This document shows positions 6,553-12,335 of a DNA stretch of 12,335 nt, piece after piece. Made by a program: the position numbers and the translations under genes. The stretch is taken from positions 591 to 12,925 of the forward strand of contig JAHZFC010000055.1 of the NCBI GenBank assembly GCA_019421525.1. Direction: 5' to 3'. The first letter of the stretch is position 1; each line of letters begins with the position of its first letter. This DNA is from Clostridiales bacterium. Lineage in GTDB: Bacteria; Bacillota; Clostridia; Oscillospirales; Oscillospiraceae. Below the pieces are notes generated by a model. The model had not been told where the DNA came from. It ran no database searches and saw nothing but the letters and a program-made list of their open reading frames with translations.

Positions 6553-8325
6553 ATGGCAGAGTATCTATCCCCGGGCGTTTATGTGGAGGAGTATGATTCC
6601 GGTGCGACGCCGATGCAGGGCGTGAGCACCAGCACCGCCGGCTTTATCGGCCTGGCGGAGCGGGGCCCGGTCATCGGGCAGCCCCAACTGGTCACCAGCT
6701 TCGCCGACTACAAGCGGATGTACGGCGGCTACCTGAGCGACGCGGCCTACGGCAGCAACCGCTTCCTGCCCTATGCGGTGGAGCAGTTCTTCGCCAATGG
6801 CGGCGCCCGGGCCTACATCATGCGGGCGGTGCCCGGCGACGCCAAGGCGGCCAGCCTGACCACCGGCGTGCTCAAGATCACGGCGGCCAACCCCGGCGCC
6901 TGGGCGGAGGACATGCGGGTGACCGTCGTCCCCAGCTCCAAGGCCAAGACCCAGGTGCTCTCCGTCAGCGGGGCGGACCTGACGCTGAAGAACGCCGACG
7001 GCTTCAACGCCGGCGACGTGGTGGAGCTGTTCGACGGCAAGACCGTGGCCCACGCCACCATCAAGAGCGTGCTGGACAAGGTGGTCACCCTGGACGCCCC
7101 CTGCGCCCTAGATGTGGCCGACACCAAGGTGGGCACCGCCAAGTACATCAAGACCTGTGAGATCACTGTCACCGCCCGGCTGGGGGAGAACGTGGAGACC
7201 TTCGAGAACCTCTCCCTCAAGCCCGACGCCCTCAACAACATCTGCGTCAAGACCCTCAAGTCCGACCTGATCTGCGTGGAGGTGCTGCCGGCCAAGGCCG
7301 CCCCGGCTCCCGCGCCCGCCAAGGAGAAGGACAAGGAGGGCAAGGAGGCCCCGGCCCCCGCGCCCGCCAAGGCCGCTTCCATCGTGCCCTATGAGCTGTG
7401 CGGCGGCACCGGCAGCGAGCTGGTGCTCACCCTCCAGGGGGGCAGCAACGGCTCCGTGCTCACCGTCACCCCCGACGCCTTCCTGGGCAAGGATGACGGC
7501 CCGGGCAAGCGCACCGGCCTGCAGGCGTTCCAGGAGAACGGCAACGTCTCCATCATGGCCATCCCCGGCATCACCGCCCCTGAGGTGCAGGCCGCTCTGA
7601 TCGGCTTCTGCGAGAGCAAGAAGAGCTGCTTTGCCATCCTGGATATCCCCATGGAGCTGAAAAAGACCAACGACGTGGCCAACTTCCGGGATATGTACGA
7701 CTCCACCTATGCCGCCATGTACCACCCCTGGCTGGAGATGTACGACGCCGGTTCCAAGCGGTCTGCCTACTTCCCGCCCTCCGGCGCCATGGCCGGCATC
7801 TATGCCCGCACCGACATCGAGCGGGGCGTCCACAAGGCCCCCGCCAACGAGGTGGTCCGGGGCTGCACCGGGCTGTCCTGCGCCTATAACGAGGGCGAGC
7901 AGGATATCCTCAACCCCATCGGCGTCAACCTCATCCGCGCCTTTACCGGCCGGGGCATCCGGGTCTGGGGCGCCCGCACCATCAGCTCCAACGGCCTGTG
8001 GAAGTACCTCAACGTCCGCCGCCTGTTCATCTATGTGGAGGAGTCCATCAAGGCCAACACCAACTGGGTGGTCTTCGAGCCCAACTCCACCGCCCTGTGG
8101 AGCCGCGTGACCCGCACCATCGAGGCCTTCCTTGCCACCTGCTGGAGAGATGGCGCCCTGGCCGGTTCCACCCCGTCCGAGGCCTTCTTCGTGGAGTGCG
8201 GTCCCACCACCATGACGCAGGATGACATCGACAACGGCCGCCTGATCTGCCAGATCGGCATCGCGCCTGTGAAGCCTGCTGAGTTCGTGATCTTCCGCAT
8301 CACCCAGAAGACCGCCTCCGAGTGA
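6553..8325 (+). CDS. Contractile tail sheath protein
   Basis: The product has 590 residues. The N-terminus AEYLSPGVYVEEYDSG with GFIGLAERGP is the hallmark of phage, eCIS and type VI-like sheaths, followed by the expected tail-polymer segment with YAVEQFFANGGARAYIMR near residues 75-92. The C-terminal part holds FTGRGIRVWGARTIS, the RRLFIYVEESI helix and the final PAEFVIFRITQK strand that knits subunits together. Between them, about residues 110-280, is an insertion domain ending in an unusual Ala/Pro and Lys/Glu-rich linker (residues 247-276). The sheath surrounds the inner tube and contracts to drive it into a target. The start is fixed by an in-frame TGA upstream and by family similarity. 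It is followed after 40 bases by the tube gene. Confidence 0.96.
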   Translation: MAEYLSPGVYVEEYDSGATPMQGVSTSTAGFIGLAERGPVIGQPQLVTSFADYKRMYGGYLSDAAYGSNRFLPYAVEQFFANGGARAYIMRAVPGDAKAASLTTGVLKITAANPGAWAEDMRVTVVPSSKAKTQVLSVSGADLTLKNADGFNAGDVVELFDGKTVAHATIKSVLDKVVTLDAPCALDVADTKVGTAKYIKTCEITVTARLGENVETFENLSLKPDALNNICVKTLKSDLICVEVLPAKAAPAPAPAKEKDKEGKEAPAPAPAKAASIVPYELCGGTGSELVLTLQGGSNGSVLTVTPDAFLGKDDGPGKRTGLQAFQENGNVSIMAIPGITAPEVQAALIGFCESKKSCFAILDIPMELKKTNDVANFRDMYDSTYAAMYHPWLEMYDAGSKRSAYFPPSGAMAGIYARTDIERGVHKAPANEVVRGCTGLSCAYNEGEQDILNPIGVNLIRAFTGRGIRVWGARTISSNGLWKYLNVRRLFIYVEESIKANTNWVVFEPNSTALWSRVTRTIEAFLATCWRDGALAGSTPSEAFFVECGPTTMTQDDIDNGRLICQIGIAPVKPAEFVIFRITQKTASE

Positions 8326-8365
8326 TCCCGCGCACAGACTGAGACAGAAAGGACGAAGATAAATC

Positions 8366-8845
8366 ATGGCTATCAACTACCCCTATAGAGTATTTCGGTA
8401 CCAGGTGGAGATCGACGGGATCAGTCGCGCGGGCTTCTCCGAAGTGTCCGGCATGAGCTCCTCTGTCGACGCCGTGGAGTACCGGGAAGGCGACGACCTG
8501 CGCAACACCCCCCGGAAGCTGGCGGGGCTGACCAAGTTCGGCAACGTGACCCTGCGCTGGGGCGTGTCCGACGACTCCGACTTCCTGGATTGGGTCTATT
8601 CCGTGGCCCCCACCAACACCGCGCCCCCCACCGGCATGGTGCGGCACAATGTGACCATCACCCTCATCGACGACGCCGGCAACCCCGGCCCCTCCTGGCA
8701 GCTGATCAACGCCTGGCCCGTGGGCTACACCGTGCCCGACCTGAACGGCATGGGCGGCGAGGTGGCCATCCAGTCCCTGGAGCTGTGCCACGAGGGCCTG
8801 GAGCATACGCCTGGCTCTGTGGCCGGCGCGCCGTCTGACATCTGA
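8366..8845 (+). CDS. Tail tube protein, T4 gp19 family (main tube)
   Basis: The product has 159 residues. The opening YPYRVFRYQVEIDGISRAGFSEVSG is the typical start of gp19-family tube proteins, and the later DFLDWVYS and NPGPSWQL segments fit the same fold. It should form the stacked hexameric rings of the inner tube inside the sheath. Its place directly after the sheath is the usual sheath-tube order. The ribosome site AAAGGA is 12 bases before the ATG. A stable stem-loop follows the stop. Confidence 0.93.
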   Translation: MAINYPYRVFRYQVEIDGISRAGFSEVSGMSSSVDAVEYREGDDLRNTPRKLAGLTKFGNVTLRWGVSDDSDFLDWVYSVAPTNTAPPTGMVRHNVTITLIDDAGNPGPSWQLINAWPVGYTVPDLNGMGGEVAIQSLELCHEGLEHTPGSVAGAPSDI

Positions 8846-8865
8846 TCTTGCGGATAGGTCCTGAC

Positions 8866-8895
8866 CAGCCCACAGGCGCTCTCGCCTGTGGGCTG
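8866..8895 (+). promoter_or_regulatory. Intercistronic stem-loop without T run
   Basis: A perfect 13-bp stem (CAGCCCACAGGCG with CGCCTGTGGGCTG) encloses the loop CTCT, 20 bases after the tube stop. No T run follows, so a strong intrinsic terminator is unlikely. It could protect the sheath-tube message from 3' decay or partly limit read-through, giving more sheath and tube than downstream proteins. The function is inferred from its position. Confidence 0.7.
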
Positions 8896-8934
8896 TGGAG
8901 GATCGTCCGGGCACATACCGAGTAGGAGGACGCC

Positions 8935-9294
8935 ATGCAGACCGAATTTGAATTTGAACTGCCCAAGGGCTATGTGGATCAGAACGGGGACCTGCACAAG
9001 CGAGGCACCATGCGCCTGGCCACGGCGGCAGACGAGATCCTGCCCCTGCGGGACCCCCGGGTCCAGCAGAACTCAGGCTATCTGACCATCATCCTGCTGT
9101 CCAGGGTGATCACCAAGCTGGGCACGCTGAGCGCGGTGAACACCCGGGTCATCGAGAATCTGTTCACCATGGACCTGGCCTATCTCCAGGATATGTACCA
9201 GCGCATCAACATGTCGGAGATGCCCCACTATCAGATCACCTGCCCCCACTGCGGCCAGCAGTTCGAGGTGCCGCTGGATTTTTTGCTGGGCTAG
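8935..9294 (+). CDS. Tail assembly chaperone, zero-frame product (gpG-like)
   Basis: The product has 119 residues and starts after TAGGAGGA. Residues 1-95 (FELPKGYVDQNGDLHKRG, then a helical region with LLSRVITKLG and LAYLQDMYQRIN) match the 'phage tail assembly protein' found in contractile injection loci. The C-terminus has a single Cys103-Pro-His-Cys106 pair that could be half of a zinc site. It is probably a cytoplasmic factor needed for tube or baseplate polymerisation. The last codons contain T TTT TTG in phase, 7 bases before the TAG, so a fraction of ribosomes should shift to -1 and make a 228-residue fusion with the next segment. Confidence 0.85.
   Translation: MQTEFEFELPKGYVDQNGDLHKRGTMRLATAADEILPLRDPRVQQNSGYLTIILLSRVITKLGTLSAVNTRVIENLFTMDLAYLQDMYQRINMSEMPHYQITCPHCGQQFEVPLDFLLG
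9265..9285 (+). promoter_or_regulatory. Predicted programmed -1 ribosomal frameshift signal
   Basis: The heptamer T TTT TTG occupies 9279-9285, read exactly as X XXY YYZ in the frame of the upstream gene. The Shine-Dalgarno-like GAGGTG at 9265-9270 lies 8 bases before it, comparable to the stimulator in E. coli dnaX. The zero-frame stop TAG follows at 9292-9294. A weak downstream stem is possible (TGGGC at 9287-9291 or 9297-9301 with GCCCA at 9323-9327). The -1 frame from 9285 is open to 9620. Confidence 0.78.
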
Positions 9295-9620
9295 AGTGGG
9301 CTTCTGAGGAGAATGTCGGGCTGCCCATCCTGCGTGTCCCCCCGCCGGCGGCGGAGGGGGCGGAGGGACGGTCCTTCCCATGGCAGGATCTGCCCCGGAG
9401 GGAGGACAGCCCGCTGTCCCTGAAGCACACCCAGGGGGTGTCGCTCTACCCCCAGGAGCGTCTCTATCAAGAGATGGCGTTTCTGGCCTATTATCTGCAC
9501 TGGTCCAACGACGCGCTGATGGACCTGGACCACTGGGAGCGGCGGCGCTGGTGCCGCGAGGTGTCCGCCATCAACAAGAAGCTCAGCGGCGACAGCCAGA
9601 AGAGCATCGAATTCCGATGA
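9285..9620 (+). CDS. -1 frameshift extension of the tail assembly chaperone, DUF6760-like (gpT-like)
   Basis: Read in the -1 frame from the slippery site, this adds 111 residues to the first 117 of the chaperone, giving a fusion of 228. The extension begins AGLEWASEENVGLPILRV, has a Pro/Glu-rich linker, and ends with a conserved-looking helical module (YPQERLYQEMAFLAYYL, then HWERRRWCREVSAINKK) that I recognise as DUF6760-like, a small protein common in these clusters. The frame has no ATG, GTG or TTG from 9180 until GTG 9438, and that GTG has only an AGGGG directly abutting it as a ribosome site. Expression by frameshift is therefore more likely than independent initiation. By analogy with lambda GT, the extension would bind tube subunits and recruit them for assembly. 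Confidence 0.78.
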   Translation, partial: AGLEWASEENVGLPILRVPPPAAEGAEGRSFPWQDLPRREDSPLSLKHTQGVSLYPQERLYQEMAFLAYYLHWSNDALMDLDHWERRRWCREVSAINKKLSGDSQKSIEFR

Positions 9621-9641
9621 AACGGCAGGTGAGACAGACCC

Positions 9642-10121
9642 ATGGCCATCTTGTATCCGGAGCCCATCCAGGCGTTCCGGTTCCTCATCCGGGTGGGGGA
9701 CAGCGAGGAGATCTCCGCCGCCTTCAGCCGGTTCTCCGGCATCCAGATGCAGGTGGAGACCATCCAGAGCCGCGATGGGAGCGACAGCCGGGGGGTGAGG
9801 GAGTATACCCCGGTATTCACCACCTATGCCCCTGTGACATTGAGCAAGGGGGTGGTGGGGGACAATGAGTTCCTGGACTGGATGCTATCGGCCAGCGCCG
9901 ATGTGCACACCGGCCCCACGGGGACGGATCTGCGGCGGACCATCGATGTGATCACCCTCAACGAGAAGGGCAACCCCGGGGTGACCTGGACCCTCCAGGG
10001 GGCCATGCCCATCGGCTATGAGCTGGCCCCGCTGGACAGCAGCCGCAGCGAGGTGCTCACCGAGAGCCTGACCTTTGCCATCACCGGGATGAAGCGCACC
10101 ACCCAGCCGGGGACAGGCTGA
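9642..10121 (+). CDS. Second tail tube protein, gp19 family
   Basis: The product has 159 residues, with the gp19-type pattern: PIQAFRFLIRVGDSEEISAAFSRFSGI at the start, DNEFLDWMLS in the middle and NPGVTWTLQGAMPIGYEL near the end. It has the same length as the first tube protein but clearly diverged sequence. In known contractile injection systems, extra tube paralogs form the ring layers nearest the baseplate; that placement is inferred here. The ribosome site AGGTGAG is 8 bases before the ATG. The gene follows the chaperone extension by 21 bases. Confidence 0.88.
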   Translation: MAILYPEPIQAFRFLIRVGDSEEISAAFSRFSGIQMQVETIQSRDGSDSRGVREYTPVFTTYAPVTLSKGVVGDNEFLDWMLSASADVHTGPTGTDLRRTIDVITLNEKGNPGVTWTLQGAMPIGYELAPLDSSRSEVLTESLTFAITGMKRTTQPGTG

Positions 10122-10154
10122 CCCCGGCGCCCAGAAGGAAAGGAGGAACGGCCC

Positions 10155-10571
10155 ATGGCCATTTCGGGAGCTTATTTCGACGTTGCGCTCATCGGGACTG
10201 GGGCCGCCCTCACCGGCGGGTTCCAGTCGGTCTCCGGTCTGGGCATGGAGGTGGAGTACGAGACCTACACCGAGGGGGGGAGCAACTATCCCCGCTTCTT
10301 CTTCAAAAATACCAAGCCCGGCCTGTTGGTGCTGGAGCAGGGAGTGGTCACCAGCGTGGACAGCGTGTCCCTGCTCATGGCCATGGTGAACCAGGGCATG
10401 TCCATCCCCCTGGCCGGGGCCATCATCCTCAAGGACAGCTTCGGCGCGCCCCAGCGGGAGTGGACCGTGGTGGGCGCCCACCTGCAAAAATATGTGGGCC
10501 CGGAGCTCAACAGCAACCAGGCCAGCGTGGCGGTCAGCCGGATCGAGCTGATCCATAACGGGTGCTTCTGA
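10155..10571 (+). CDS. Third tube-like protein, short gp19-family adaptor
   Basis: The product has 138 residues, with GAYFDVALIGTG, then GGFQSVSGLGMEVEYETYTEGG and a C-terminal SRIELIHNG strand typical of gp19-family adaptors such as Afp5. It is shorter than the other two tube proteins and has a different N-terminus. It probably forms a single ring joining the tube to the hub and spike; this is inferred from family and order. A strong AAAGGAGG ribosome site lies upstream. Its TGA overlaps the ATG of the next gene by one base. Confidence 0.85.
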   Translation: MAISGAYFDVALIGTGAALTGGFQSVSGLGMEVEYETYTEGGSNYPRFFFKNTKPGLLVLEQGVVTSVDSVSLLMAMVNQGMSIPLAGAIILKDSFGAPQREWTVVGAHLQKYVGPELNSNQASVAVSRIELIHNGCF

Positions 10572-12335
10572 TGGAAACGATCGCGGTGACAAGACCTCAT
10601 ATGGGCGTGCTGCCCCAGGATCGGCTGGCGCTGTCCCCCTTTGGCGCTCTGGCGCAGACCTTTGCGGAGGAACTGCTGGCCCGGACGGAGTGGGTGGAGG
10701 GGCGCTGGCCTTACCTGCCTTTGGATCTCCTGGAGGAAGAGGAGAGCTCTGCGGGCCCGCAGATCGCGCCGGTGTATCAGGTGGACCTCCACCTGGTGCT
10801 GGAGGCCCTGCGCCGGGAGCAGGGAGACAGCGAGCAGCGCCGGACGGTGGAGCGGATCGTGGAGCGGATCATCCACATCCGGCAGTCCCGTTCCGCCCCC
10901 CAGCGGGGGGAGGGGCCGCAGGCGGCCCAGGGAAGGGAGCAAGCTCCGCTCCCCGGGACGCTGATCGGGCAGTTTTACCAGATGGTCTACCGGGAGGCAG
11001 GTGCGCGGACCGCCCTCCGACCCAGCCCTGGGGCGGAGCAGGAGGGCTGGCGCGCCGTCCCAGGCGGGCTGGGCCAGCGGTCACAGGCCTTCGCCCGGCA
11101 GCTCCAGCGCCTGCGGGAGGAGGGCAGGGATCTGTCCGACGCCGGTCCGGAACGGACCGGCGCAGAGGCCCCGGCCAAGCTCCGCCCCCTGGCGGCGGAG
11201 CGGCCGGTCTCCCAAGAGGGGTTGGAGCACCTGCGAACGGAGGGGACGGAGGCTGACCGTACCGCGCCGATACCGGACCCCCGGCTGCGCCGCATGGCGG
11301 AGCGGGAACTGGAGCGGGCGGTGGACCGGGCACTGTCCAAGCCGCTGGAGCCGCGGCCTGGCAGACAGACGCCTTCGTCTCCTGCACCCAAGAGCCAAGA
11401 CCGGGCAGAGACGGAGGAAAGGGCCCGCTTGTCAGAGGCCACCGGCCGACGGGCGGCCGCCTCAGACCACAGGCCCCGCACGGGGACCACGGAGGAAGCG
11501 GCGGAGCTGACAGAGCGGCGCATGTCCCGCGCAGAAGGGACGGAGACGGACCAGCGGACATCCGCCGGGGCTCCGATCCATCCCGACAGGGCACGGCATG
11601 GCAAAGACGCTGTCCCCTCCCAGGCCGCCCAGCGGGAGCGGGCGGCGGAGGCGGCCTCCGCCCCAGGGACCGCCCCGGCGGCGCCCCGGGAGATCCCGGT
11701 CTCGGCCCAGCCGACCTCTGGCCGGGAGGCGCCCACCACGGCCCGGGACATCCGCACGGCGGGAGACATGGCGGAGACATTGTCCGCCCCCCTTGGGGGA
11801 GGACAGGCGGAGCCCGGCCAGCGGCCGGGCGGGCAGGTAAGCGCCCAGTCCCCCATCCCCGGCGTGGAGCTTACTTATCGCCGGGAGGAGGGCACGGACA
11901 GCCGGTCCGGTCCGGAGGGGAGCACCCGCTCCGGGCGAGAGACCCAGCCCCAGCGGCATGAGGACGGCCAGACCATCCACCAGGACGGGGCAGCGGACAG
12001 GGAGACAGCCCAGTCCGCCCCGGCAGAGGCGGCGGACAGCAGGTCCGGCCATTCAGGACGGAGGCCCCAGGAGGGAGGGCTCGGCCCCTCCCAGGCCGCC
12101 CAGCGGGAGCGGGCGGCGGAGGCGGCCTCCGCCCCAGGGACCGCCCCGGCGGCGCCCCGGGAGATCCCGGTCTCGGCCCAGCCGACCTCTGGCCGGGAGG
12201 CGCCCACCACGGCCCGGGACATCCGCACGGCGGGAGACATGGCGGAGACATTGTCCGCCCCCCTTGGGGGAGGACAGGCGGAGCCCGGCCAGCGGCCGGG
12301 CGGGCAGGTAAGCGCCCAGTCCCCCATCCCCGGCG
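10571..12335 (+). CDS. Long disordered repeat-containing protein, 3' end missing
   Basis: The ATG at 10571 overlaps the previous TGA by one base, and I read no stop codon in this frame to the end of the window (588 codons). The first ~160 residues look folded: ALAQTFAEELLARTEWVEGRWPYLPLDLLEEE, then a helix with RRTVERIVERIIHIRQ, and later LIGQFYQMVYREAG. After about residue 200 it is dominated by Arg, Glu, Ala, Pro and Gly and is probably disordered. An 83-residue block (from PSQAAQRERAAEAAS) occurs twice with identical DNA, 157 codons apart. No family is recognised. Its place after the adaptor-tube gene suggests a particle-associated, assembly or length-related component, which is inference only. 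Confidence 0.8.
   Translation, partial: METIAVTRPHMGVLPQDRLALSPFGALAQTFAEELLARTEWVEGRWPYLPLDLLEEEESSAGPQIAPVYQVDLHLVLEALRREQGDSEQRRTVERIVERIIHIRQSRSAPQRGEGPQAAQGREQAPLPGTLIGQFYQMVYREAGARTALRPSPGAEQEGWRAVPGGLGQRSQAFARQLQRLREEGRDLSDAGPERTGAEAPAKLRPLAAERPVSQEGLEHLRTEGTEADRTAPIPDPRLRRMAERELERAVDRALSKPLEPRPGRQTPSSPAPKSQDRAETEERARLSEATGRRAAASDHRPRTGTTEEAAELTERRMSRAEGTETDQRTSAGAPIHPDRARHGKDAVPSQAAQRERAAEAASAPGTAPAAPREIPVSAQPTSGREAPTTARDIRTAGDMAETLSAPLGGGQAEPGQRPGGQVSAQSPIPGVELTYRREEGTDSRSGPEGSTRSGRETQPQRHEDGQTIHQDGAADRETAQSAPAEAADSRSGHSGRRPQEGGLGPSQAAQRERAAEAASAPGTAPAAPREIPVSAQPTSGREAPTTARDIRTAGDMAETLSAPLGGGQAEPGQRPGGQVSAQSPIPG
11614..11864 (+). repeat. 251-base perfect direct repeat, copy 1
   Basis: Identical to 12085-12335, with an offset of 471 bases (157 codons), so the reading frame is kept. 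The 220 bases between the copies (11865-12084) do not resemble the bases before copy 1, so this is a spaced duplication and not a simple tandem array. Identity at all codon third positions indicates a recent duplication or homogenisation. Confidence 0.95.
12085..12335 (+). repeat. 251-base perfect direct repeat, copy 2, cut by window end
   Basis: Matches copy 1 base for base up to the last base of the window, so its true end is unknown. The window therefore stops inside or at the edge of a repeat, where short-read assemblies commonly break. Confidence 0.95.

Noticed and set aside
8866..8895. Rho-independent terminator after the tube gene
   Set aside because: The stem is strong but no T run follows, and the operon continues with closely spaced genes.
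9438..9620. Independent 60-residue gene starting at GTG 9438
   Set aside because: Only an AGGGG directly abutting the GTG could serve as a ribosome site, and the protein-like frame clearly continues upstream to the slippery site. Kept only as an alternative to frameshifting.
10690..11510. Alternative + strand frames within the last gene
   Set aside because: They are Pro/Gly/Arg-rich shadows. The frame from 10571 overlaps the previous stop codon, is open to the end, and has a protein-like N-terminus.
11614..12335. CRISPR or simple tandem repeat array
   Set aside because: There are only two 251-base copies, separated by unrelated sequence, inside a coding frame.
4256..12335. Ordinary prophage or complete phage tail module
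   Set aside because: No head, packaging, lysis or integrase genes are visible. Three gp19-type tube paralogs plus a DUF6760-like segment fit an injection system better. A tailocin cannot be fully excluded without the rest of the operon.

Overview
The window looks like chromosomal DNA from a GC-rich Clostridia-type Firmicute, possibly a gut Oscillospiraceae such as a Flavonifractor relative. This is an inference from strong AGGAGG-type ribosome sites, a Clostridia-style radical SAM protein, a GLUG-repeat surface protein, and GC-rich codon use in everything after about base 1470. All supported genes lie on the + strand. I saw no rRNA, tRNA or CRISPR.

Layout: (1) 3-1466 is the 3' part of a large secreted or surface beta-rich protein with lower GC, closed by a strong intrinsic terminator at 1616-1651. 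(2) 1872-3620 is a compact cassette of three micro-ORFs (28, 29 and 34 codons, two of them single hydrophobic helices) followed by a 460-residue radical SAM enzyme. A perfect 21-base direct repeat lies on both sides of the cassette. (3) 3621-4255 is a 635-base stretch with no convincing gene but with inverted repeats, including an exact 18-base palindrome 59 bases before the next gene. (4) 4256 to the window end is one tightly packed operon for a contractile injection system (eCIS or a close relative).

The order in the operon is: a degenerate receiver-domain protein, two unrecognised proteins, a YbjN-like putative chaperone, the tail sheath, a gp19-type tube protein, a tail assembly chaperone, a DUF6760-like segment, two more gp19-type tube proteins, and a long disordered repeat-containing protein that runs off the window. 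The sheath and tube form the contractile barrel. The assembly chaperone probably helps polymerise the tube or baseplate, and the second and third tube-like proteins are probably the baseplate-proximal tube and adaptor layers.

The strongest unexpected signal is between the assembly chaperone and the DUF6760-like segment. The second frame has no usable start codon. It is joined to the first by an in-phase -1 slippery heptamer (T TTT TTG, 9279-9285) preceded by an internal Shine-Dalgarno-like GAGGTG. This predicts a lambda G/GT-like programmed frameshift fusion of 228 residues in a contractile injection system. Other notable points are a stem-loop that appears to bring the sheath gene's distant ribosome site next to its start codon, and an unterminated reading frame from 10571 to the end that carries a perfect 251-base in-frame repeat.
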